The notes under the pieces were generated by a model. The model saw only the letters and a program-made list of their open reading frames with translations. It was not told where the DNA came from and made no database searches. From assembly GCF_000378485.1 (NCBI RefSeq), contig NZ_KB899966.1, positions 496,001-560,000 of the forward strand: 64,000 nt of DNA, read 5' to 3'. Shown piece by piece: positions 57,525-64,000 of this stretch. The stretch is from Flavobacterium rivuli WB 3.3-2 = DSM 21788. Lineage in GTDB: Bacteria > Bacteroidota > Bacteroidia > Flavobacteriales > Flavobacteriaceae. The position numbers and the translations under genes were made by a program. How positions within the stretch are numbered: the first letter of the stretch is position 1; each line of letters starts with the position of its first letter.

Positions 57525-58893
57525 GCTGCTACTCAGTTTTATACTTGGCATGCTTGGCATATCATGCTTTGCTAATGTTTCGCTTCCTTCTTTTTTTTCA
57601 GATAATATGGTTTTGCAGCGCAATGCTGATGTTAAACTTTGGGGCTGGGGTAATCCGTTAGAAGAAATTACCATAACCACAGGCTGGGATAATACGGCAT
57701 ATATTGTAAAAACAGATAACCAGGCTGCATGGCAGCTTACCCTTAAAACTCCTCATGAGGGTGGCCCGTATACCATAAAGTTTAAAGGCAAGAATGAACT
57801 GGTTTTAAAAAACATCATGCTGGGAGAAGTGTAGCTGTGCTCCGGCCAAAGCAATATGGAGTGGACACCTGCTGCAGGTATTGTTAATGGGGAGGCCGAA
57901 ATAGCCGGGGCAAATTACCCTGATATCCGCTTTTTTAAGGCTGTAAAATTAACAGCAAAAGACCCGCAGATAAATATGCCGGGAAGTTGGGAAACCTGTA
58001 CACCCTTAACCATGAAAAATTTTAGCGCCATAAGTTATTTCTTTGCCCAGCGTTTAAATACAGAACTTACTGGTGTGCCCATTGGTATTATAAATTGCAG
58101 CTGGGGCGGCACCCCTGCCGAGGTCTGGATAGCTGAAAGTGATGTAGCCAACGATAAAACAGTAGCAGAAGCCGCAGTAAAATTAACCAACACACAGTGG
58201 GGGCCTAACCAGCCGGGGCGTGCTTATAATGCCATGATAAATCCGCTCGCCGGTTTTAAAGTTGCCGGCGTTTTATGGTACCAGGGCGAAAGCAATGTAG
58301 GGTCGCATGTGTACGATAAAACGTTAAGTACCCTTATAGAGACGTGGCGTGCTGCATGGCAGGATAACTTTCCGTTTTACTATGTACAAATTACGCCTTT
58401 TAATTATGAGGGCAATACTACACAGGGGGTAACCATACGCAATGCGCAACGCAAAGTGCTGCAGCAGGTAACTAAAACCGATATGGTTGTTGTAAGCGAC
58501 ATAAGCCCTGTTAATGATATACATCCCCGCGATAAAAAACCCGTGGGCGTAAGGCTTGCCAACCTCGCCTTAAAAAACATATACGGTATAGACAAAGGTG
58601 TGGTAAACAGCCCCCTCTATAAAAATTTTAAATTAAATGGCAGTAAGTTAACCGTTTATTTTGAAAATGCCACGGGGCTGCACTTTACAAATAAAACATC
58701 TCATCTTTTTGAAATTGCCGGCACCGACGGTGTTTACCATATTGCAAAAGCAAAAATAGAGAACGATGCTGTGGTACTAACATCTAAAGAAGTTGCAAAA
58801 CCCACACAAGTGCGTTTTGCATGGCATAATACGGCACAGGCAAATTTATTTAATGGTGCTGATTTACCGGCATCATCCTTTATAAGCGAGTAA
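57514..58893 (+). pseudogene. Sialate O-acetylesterase-type SGNH esterase, interrupted by an amber codon
   Basis: Without TAG at 57832-57834 the frame would encode 459 residues. The stop replaces the invariant Trp of the motif GEVWLCSGQSNMEW: codon 107 is TAG where TGG is expected, a single G-to-A change. The nucleophile Ser lies in GQSN just downstream, and the next ATG (57856) is the Met of NMEW, so reinitiation would lose the Ser. Other signatures are intact: NCSWGGTPAEVW, LWYQGESN, and the Asp/His of NDIHPRDKKPVG. The family de-acetylates sialic acids and plant glycans. No frameshift is present and the rest has no sign of decay, so inactivation is recent, or a sequencing error or amber suppression is involved. 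Confidence 0.85.
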
Positions 58894-58998
58894 CGTGTAG
58901 CCGTAATGCATCTTATTGCTTGCTAACCACAAATTTGTTTTTTACATCAATCAAAAAAAAATCAGGACCAATTCATTACTTATATACCAAACAAAAAC

Positions 58999-60246
58999 AT
59001 GAAAAAAATTATCTATTCACTTTTAGCGCTTGGCTTTAGCTTTTATGCTATGGCACAAGGCAACAACTACGTTCAGGATTATACAAAATATCCGGGGCTT
59101 GCTTTAACGCCGCCTATGGGCTGGAACAGCTGGAACAAATTTGCCTGTAATGTAGATGAAAATATGATAAAGCAAATGGCAGATGCCATGGTAAGCACAG
59201 GAATGGCTGCCGCTGGATACCAATTTATAAATATAGACGACTGCTGGCATGGCGACCGCGATGCACAGGGCTTTATTCAGCCAGATGCTAAAAGGTTTCC
59301 GTCAGGCATGAAGGCTCTTGCCGATTACGTACACAGTAAAGGCTTAAAGCTTGGCATTTACAGCGATGCAGGCTCTCAAACCTGTGGTGGCAGGCCCGGA
59401 AGCCGCGGCTACGAGTTTCAGGATGCGCTTACCTATGCCTCCTGGGGAATAGATTACCTTAAATATGACTGGTGTAATACTGAGGGCTTAAAGGCCGAAG
59501 GTGCTTATAAAACCATTACAGCCGCCCTTAAAAAAGCAGGCCGCCCTATTGTACTAAGCATTTGCGAATGGGGTAACGATAAACCCTGGGAATGGGGACA
59601 AACTGTAGGCCACCTATGGAGGACTACCGGAGATATAACCAATTGTTTTGACTGTATTAAAGACCACGGTACATGGAAGGCTTTTGGCACCATGCCCATT
59701 CTCGACAAGCAGGAAGGTTTAAGGCAATATGCCGGTCCCGGCCATTGGAATGACCCTGATATGCTGGAAGTAGGCAATGGCAAGCTAACCCCCGGCGAAG
59801 ACAGGGCGCATTTTACTATGTGGGCCATGATAGCCGCCCCACTTATTGCCGGTAACGACCTGCGCAGCATGAGTAAAGAAACTACAGAGGTGCTTACTAA
59901 TAAAGAGGTTATTGCCCTTAACCAGGACAAGCTCGGGATACAGGGCTTAAGGGTTTCTGCACAGGATGGACTCGAAGTTTGGGCGAAGCCGTTAAGCAAT
60001 GGCGACTGGGCCATTAGTTTTCTTAACCGCAGCGACAAACCTCAAAAAGTAAATTTTGACTGGACAAAACAAAAGGTGTACGACGACATTAATAAAATCG
60101 ATGCCTCTTTTACGACCACCACTTACACCATTAAAAACCTTTGGGATAAAAACGATAAAGGCAAAGCCACAACTAAAAAGACTTTTAATGCCGAAGTGCC
60201 CTCTCATGACATTATTGCTTTAAGGCTTACTAAAAGCAGCAGGTAA
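58999..60246 (+). CDS. GH27 alpha-galactosidase
   Basis: A retaining alpha-galactosidase of 415 residues that removes terminal alpha-1,6-galactose from galactomannan or galacto-oligosaccharides. Signal peptide ending AMAQG. GH27 signatures: LTPPMGWNSWNKFACNVDE, INIDDCWHGDRDAQG, the nucleophile Asp in YLKYDWCN, acid/base Asp in PGHWNDPDMLEVGN, and a C-terminal beta-sandwich. It lies 105 bases after the interrupted esterase and ends at a strong bidirectional hairpin. With the CE2-like esterase it fits hemicellulose side-chain removal. Confidence 0.95.
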   Translation: MKKIIYSLLALGFSFYAMAQGNNYVQDYTKYPGLALTPPMGWNSWNKFACNVDENMIKQMADAMVSTGMAAAGYQFINIDDCWHGDRDAQGFIQPDAKRFPSGMKALADYVHSKGLKLGIYSDAGSQTCGGRPGSRGYEFQDALTYASWGIDYLKYDWCNTEGLKAEGAYKTITAALKKAGRPIVLSICEWGNDKPWEWGQTVGHLWRTTGDITNCFDCIKDHGTWKAFGTMPILDKQEGLRQYAGPGHWNDPDMLEVGNGKLTPGEDRAHFTMWAMIAAPLIAGNDLRSMSKETTEVLTNKEVIALNQDKLGIQGLRVSAQDGLEVWAKPLSNGDWAISFLNRSDKPQKVNFDWTKQKVYDDINKIDASFTTTTYTIKNLWDKNDKGKATTKKTFNAEVPSHDIIALRLTKSSR

Positions 60247-60265
60247 TGTATAGACCGCTTTAAAA

Positions 60266-60297
60266 AAAAAGCCTTTCCGTTGCCGGAAAGGCTTTTT
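60266..60297. terminator. Bidirectional terminator between the alpha-galactosidase gene and lpd
   Basis: A 14-bp perfect stem, AAAAAGCCTTTCCG (60266-60279) with CGGAAAGGCTTTTT (60284-60297), and a 4-base loop. T runs on both strands. Confidence 0.9.
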
Positions 60298-60319
60298 TAG
60301 TTTATATCAAATTTGTCTG

Positions 60320-61726
60320 TTACATGTGTATCGACCTGTTATCGGTAGCGGCAAGGGCAGCTTCTTTAACAGCTTCGGCATAGGTAGGGTGTGCATGAGA
60401 CGACCTTGCAATATCCTCGGCAGATGCCTTAAATTCCATTGCTATAACTGCCTCAGCAATAAGATCGGCAGTACGGGCACCTATCATGTGTATACCTAAA
60501 ACCTCATCGGTAGTGGCATCGGCAAGAATTTTTACAAAACCATCGGTATCCATACTCGCACGGCTACGTCCTAATGCTTTAAAAGGGAAACTTCCTGTTT
60601 TATAAGCAACGCCTGCTTCTTTAAGCTGCTCCTCAGTTTTACCTACAGCAGCAACTTCCGGCCATGTGTATACAACGCCAGGTATAAGGTTATAATCAAT
60701 ATGCGGTTTTTGCCCGGCAATAGTTTCTGCTACAAATGTACCTTCCTCTTCAGCTTTGTGGGCAAGCATTGCACCTTTTATAACATCGCCTATAGCGTAA
60801 ATATTAGGTACGCTTGTTTGTAAATGTTCGTTAACCTCAACAAGGCCCCTATCGGTAATTTTTACACCTGCTTTTTCAGCATTAAGGCCTTCTGTGTAAG
60901 CTTTACGCCCAACAGATACCAGTGCATAATCGCCATCAAGGGTAATGGTTTCGCCTTTGGCATTTTCTGCCTGCACCTGTACATCGGCACCGTTGCGCTC
61001 TACCGATTTTACTTTGTGCGACGTGTAAAATTTCATGCCCTGTTTTTTAAGCACTTTAGTAAGTTCTTTACTAAGACCTGCATCCATACCCGGAATAATA
61101 CGGTCAAGATACTCAACTACAGACACCTGCGCACCAAGGCGAAGGTATACCTGCCCAAGCTCAAGACCTATTACCCCACCACCTATAACAATAAGGTGCT
61201 TAGGCACTTCTTTAAGCTCTAACGCCTCTGTAGAAGTAATTATTTTTTCTTTATCTATTTTTATAAAAGGTAACGACGCCGGTTTAGACCCTGTAGCAAT
61301 AATGGTGTTTTTTGCTTCGATAGTCTCTGTGCTGCCGTCATTTTTAGTAACCACTACATGCGTTGCATCTTCAAACGAGCCAAGGCCTTCAAAAACAGTG
61401 ATCTTGTTTTTGTCCATAAGGTATTTAATACCGCTTACATTCTGGTCTACCACGCCGCGCTTACGCGCTATCATTTGCTCAAAGTTTACTTTAATTTCTC
61501 CTTCTATATCAATACCATGCGTTTTAAAATCGGTAACGGCATCATGGTAGTGGTGCGACGAATCTAAAAGTGCTTTACTTGGTATACAGCCCACATTAAG
61601 GCAGGTACCGCCAAGAGTTGGATATTTTTCGATGATTGCAGTAGTAAAACCTAATTGAGCAGCGCGAATGGCAGCTACATATCCGCCGGGACCCGAACCT
61701 ATAACGACAACGTCAAATGAACTCAT
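60320..61726 (-). CDS. lpdA: Dihydrolipoyl dehydrogenase
   Basis: The E3 component of the pyruvate, 2-oxoglutarate and branched-chain dehydrogenase complexes; it reoxidises dihydrolipoamide with NAD+. It has 468 residues. FAD-binding VVVIGSGPGGYVAAIRAAQLG, the redox-active disulfide in GGTCLNVGCIPSKALL, the NAD-binding VIGGGVIGLELG and the C-terminal active-site HAHPTYAEAVKEAAL (His-Glu pair) are all present. It is monocistronic, with terminators on both sides of its region. Confidence 0.97.
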   Translation of the reverse strand: MSSFDVVVIGSGPGGYVAAIRAAQLGFTTAIIEKYPTLGGTCLNVGCIPSKALLDSSHHYHDAVTDFKTHGIDIEGEIKVNFEQMIARKRGVVDQNVSGIKYLMDKNKITVFEGLGSFEDATHVVVTKNDGSTETIEAKNTIIATGSKPASLPFIKIDKEKIITSTEALELKEVPKHLIVIGGGVIGLELGQVYLRLGAQVSVVEYLDRIIPGMDAGLSKELTKVLKKQGMKFYTSHKVKSVERNGADVQVQAENAKGETITLDGDYALVSVGRKAYTEGLNAEKAGVKITDRGLVEVNEHLQTSVPNIYAIGDVIKGAMLAHKAEEEGTFVAETIAGQKPHIDYNLIPGVVYTWPEVAAVGKTEEQLKEAGVAYKTGSFPFKALGRSRASMDTDGFVKILADATTDEVLGIHMIGARTADLIAEAVIAMEFKASAEDIARSSHAHPTYAEAVKEAALAATDNRSIHM

Positions 61727-61880
61727 AGTATATATTTTATGATTTAATTTAGTACAGCAAATTTAGGCAATAACATTTATATGATACCAAATAAAATGAT
61801 TGAATTTACGTACGCTAACATATACTTAATGTAGTCGCGCTGTTAGTGCGTTTGCCTGTTAAATTTAAAATGCCCAATAA

Positions 61881-61920
61881 AAAAAATGCCTGTACAATGT
61901 AAACTGTACAGGCATTTTTT
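61881..61920 (-). terminator. Terminator of the type B carboxylesterase gene
   Basis: A 16-bp perfect stem (61881-61896 with 61905-61920; core ATGCCTGTACA) and an 8-base loop. The stem base is A/T-rich, giving T runs on both strands. It lies 11 bases past the carboxylesterase stop. Confidence 0.9.
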
Positions 61921-61931
61921 ATTGGCGCAAA

Positions 61932-63563
61932 TTACTTTTTGCTGTTGTAATAAGAATCCAGGAACAGGTAACGTGCCCTGTTTGTTTCTTTATGAAATTT
62001 AGGATGTATGTTAAGATCCATAATGTTAAGGTCTAACGCCTGTTTGCTTACAGGCCAGTCCGGTAAACTGCCACTGTTAGGATTACCCGTTTTTATAAAA
62101 TTAGCAAAATAGTTTAATGACAATTCAGATACTTTATAATCTTCCGATGTCCAGGCATATACTTTGTTCGTTTCCAGATTACCAAGCACATATTCTATGT
62201 CTGATGCGTGCGATGCTCCCACAAGCGGCTCAGGCATTTTAGGCTCTTCTTTTTTGGCATCGCCTCCTTTTATAATCCCACCTGCAAGGCCGGCTTTGGC
62301 ATCACCCATTTCTTCTTTCATAGGTGGCCTTGGTTTAGAGAACTCGTACACAAAGGTAGGCTGTCCCGTGTTTTTATGCTCGTCTGCCCACTTCCAGGTA
62401 CTGTACACTATAAAATTATCGCTTGCCAGTGCCGTAGCCGATTTAATAACTTCTTTCTCGGTTTTACCGGGATATAATTTTAAAACTTCATCTGCCCTTT
62501 CGGCAAACTTTTCCTTTACAAGTTTAGTATAATTGGCAGGGCTTGGATATTGCCCCTGCATAAATGCCTGGTACGGAACCTCGGCAGATGTCCACCCAAC
62601 CATCAACGGCACTTTAGACTGGTCGCCCGCCTTAAAAATATCCGACGGAAGTTTGGTTAAAAAGTAACCATCTACAACGGCCTTTGCATTAAAATTATTT
62701 TTTGCGGCTACGTCTAATAATTGCTGTGCCGGTATAGCCCGTAGTTTTTCTATGTCGTTAATACTTATTGCAGAACCGAATTTTACACCGTTTGCTTCGC
62801 CCTCCCTTAACGGAATAGCATCGAGCGTTGGGTTTATCATGGCACCGCTCTGGCCTATAGCACCTGCTATTAAACCTTTAGATAAGGGAGATGCCATTTG
62901 CGCATATACCGATATAGACCCTGCAGATTCGCCTGCAATGGTAATTTTATCGGGGTTGCCGCCAAAGGCCGCTATATTTTTTTTAACCCAAAGCAATGCC
63001 GCATTCTGGTCTAACAATCCGTAATTGCCCGATGCTTTTTTATCTGATTGCTGTGTTAGCCCGGGGTGTGCAAAGAAGCCAAAGATGCCCAGCCTGTAGT
63101 TTAAGGTTACAACTACAACACCTTTTCGTGCCATAGCCTCGCCATCATACCTGTTTTCAGATCCGTCTCCGGCTACAAAGCCACCGCCATAAAAGTAAAC
63201 CAGTACGGGAAGTTTTTCGGCTGGCGTTTTGGCGGGTGTCCATACATTAAGGTACAGGCAGTCTTCGCTCATATTTTCGGCACGAAAACTCATGTCGCCA
63301 AAAATGGCTTTTTGCATGGGATTATTGCCAAATTTATCTGCTTTACGCACTCCCTGCCATTTTGTGGGAGGTAATGGTGCTGCCCAGCGCAATTTGCCAA
63401 CAGGCGGCAGGGCAAAAGGGACACCCCTGTAAGTCGCCACGCCCGATGTTAATGTTATGCCTTCCAGCATTCCCTGCTCTACCTTTGTTTGGGGTGCTTT
63501 TTGGGCAAATGCCGATATAGAAAATTGCAGTACCACTGCAAATACAAGATATTTTTTAATCAT
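61932..63563 (-). CDS. Type B carboxylesterase
   Basis: A 543-residue secreted alpha/beta hydrolase (signal peptide ending SAFAQ). Type B signatures: GMLEGITLTSGVATYRGVPFALPPVGKLRW, EDCLYLNVW, the oxyanion-hole YFYGGGFVAGDG, nucleophile Ser in TIAGESAGSISVYAQ, and a catalytic His probably in GASHASDIEYVLG. It may release acyl or feruloyl groups from glycans or hydrolyse other esters; specificity cannot be read. No operon partner is evident. Confidence 0.93.
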   Translation of the reverse strand: MIKKYLVFAVVLQFSISAFAQKAPQTKVEQGMLEGITLTSGVATYRGVPFALPPVGKLRWAAPLPPTKWQGVRKADKFGNNPMQKAIFGDMSFRAENMSEDCLYLNVWTPAKTPAEKLPVLVYFYGGGFVAGDGSENRYDGEAMARKGVVVVTLNYRLGIFGFFAHPGLTQQSDKKASGNYGLLDQNAALLWVKKNIAAFGGNPDKITIAGESAGSISVYAQMASPLSKGLIAGAIGQSGAMINPTLDAIPLREGEANGVKFGSAISINDIEKLRAIPAQQLLDVAAKNNFNAKAVVDGYFLTKLPSDIFKAGDQSKVPLMVGWTSAEVPYQAFMQGQYPSPANYTKLVKEKFAERADEVLKLYPGKTEKEVIKSATALASDNFIVYSTWKWADEHKNTGQPTFVYEFSKPRPPMKEEMGDAKAGLAGGIIKGGDAKKEEPKMPEPLVGASHASDIEYVLGNLETNKVYAWTSEDYKVSELSLNYFANFIKTGNPNSGSLPDWPVSKQALDLNIMDLNIHPKFHKETNRARYLFLDSYYNSKK

Positions 63564-63641
63564 TTTTACAAGTTTGTTTTAACAAATATATCGAAATATA
63601 TCATTATTTTGTTGCTATACAATGCGATTATACAAAACAGT

Positions 63642-64000
63642 TTATGTGGCAAATGTAAATTTCACAAACTCATTGTTTTGTGTTACGGTAATTTCCCTGC
63701 CCATGATAAGTGAGCGATTATCGGGCGCATGCCCGGCAGGAAAACCAAAGTATACCGGGTAGCCATATTGAACAGTTTGCTCTAAGGTTATCTGGTATGC
63801 ATCGCGCCCAAAGGGAATTGTAGAATCTTTAATATCTATAAGCGTACCTACTACCAGGGCTTTAAGGTTTGCCAATTTGCCTGCCCTTTTTAACGACACC
63901 AGCATACGGTCGTAGTGGTACAGGTACTCATCTATATCTTCTATAAACAATATCTTACCATTAGTATCCATCTCAGATTCCGACCCTATAGTAGCGTAGA
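63642..64000 (-). CDS. LD-carboxypeptidase (S66 family), C-terminal part
   Basis: At least 119 codons of the 3' end of a gene that begins right of the window. The segment TNGKILFIEDIDEYLYHYDRML, with the catalytic Glu in FIED, and FGFPAGHAPDNRSLIMG with the catalytic His match the C-terminal domain of S66 peptidases (LdcA/MccF), which trim the L,D-tetrapeptide of peptidoglycan during recycling or hydrolyse microcin C. The frame runs to the window edge, so the Ser domain is outside. It is read leftward, 78 bases upstream of the carboxylesterase. Confidence 0.88.
   Translation of the reverse strand, partial: YATIGSESEMDTNGKILFIEDIDEYLYHYDRMLVSLKRAGKLANLKALVVGTLIDIKDSTIPFGRDAYQITLEQTVQYGYPVYFGFPAGHAPDNRSLIMGREITVTQNNEFVKFTFAT

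Noticed and set aside
57856..58893. Independent esterase gene starting at 57856
   Set aside because: The Met is that of the active-site motif GQSNMEW; a protein from here lacks the nucleophile Ser, so it is the distal part of one interrupted gene.

Overview
This is a contiguous chromosomal stretch of a Bacteroidota bacterium, most likely of the family Flavobacteriaceae (Flavobacterium or a close relative). The signs are a SusC/SusD polysaccharide-utilisation locus with a hybrid two-component regulator, Bacteroidota promoter boxes of the TAnnTTTG type, near absence of Shine-Dalgarno sequences before start codons, DUF6495 and YfhO family proteins, and a LigA N-terminal half of Flavobacterium type. 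Most of the window is ordinary core genome of moderate GC with a few AT-rich islands. No tRNA, rRNA, CRISPR array, insertion sequence or integrase was seen.

Layout. 0-8.7 kb: DUF1569 fragment, a TlpA-like thioredoxin, trmD, threonine aldolase, prfB with a programmed +1 frameshift, an AT-rich island (DUF6934-like gene, a 61-codon gene and a decayed ORF), a DUF6495 gene, the rpsF-rpsR-rplI operon and an orphan LytTR response regulator. 8.8-15.3 kb: priA, an unusual mosaic ligA, an overlapping exonuclease-BRCT gene, and rlmH. 15.3-30.8 kb: a carbohydrate locus read leftward (susC, susD, two GH5-like enzymes, three GH43-type enzymes, aldose 1-epimerase), controlled by a divergent 1321-residue hybrid two-component AraC regulator. 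The enzyme set suggests an arabinose- and xylose-containing hemicellulose.

30.8-42 kb: a GT4 glycosyltransferase, a YfhO membrane protein, then a light-sensing group: heme oxygenase (makes biliverdin), bacteriophytochrome histidine kinase (binds it), and a CheB-CheR-PAS-histidine kinase fusion. 42-56 kb: fumC, a GNAT acetyltransferase, an AraC regulator next to a short-chain dehydrogenase, DUF1003, corA, hutI, two orphan small ORFs followed by a candidate structured RNA and a long palindromic repeat, a cysteine synthase/CBS-type enzyme, an S9 peptidase, ybaB, and a pair of HMA-domain proteins (AraC-type regulator and MauE-like membrane protein). 56.4-64 kb: a second carbohydrate group (CE2-like esterase, a sialate O-acetylesterase interrupted by an amber codon, GH27 alpha-galactosidase), dihydrolipoyl dehydrogenase, a type B carboxylesterase, and the end of an LD-carboxypeptidase.

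The most unusual signal is in ligA. At about 12,594 the gene changes abruptly from GC-rich to AT-rich coding sequence, and it carries an extra segment of about 155 residues between its zinc finger and helix-hairpin-helix domain. It overlaps by 11 bases a gene for a DEDDh exonuclease whose C-terminal BRCT domain closely resembles a LigA BRCT. This looks like allelic replacement of the 3' half of an essential replication gene by foreign DNA, with the original LigA tail possibly captured by the new exonuclease.
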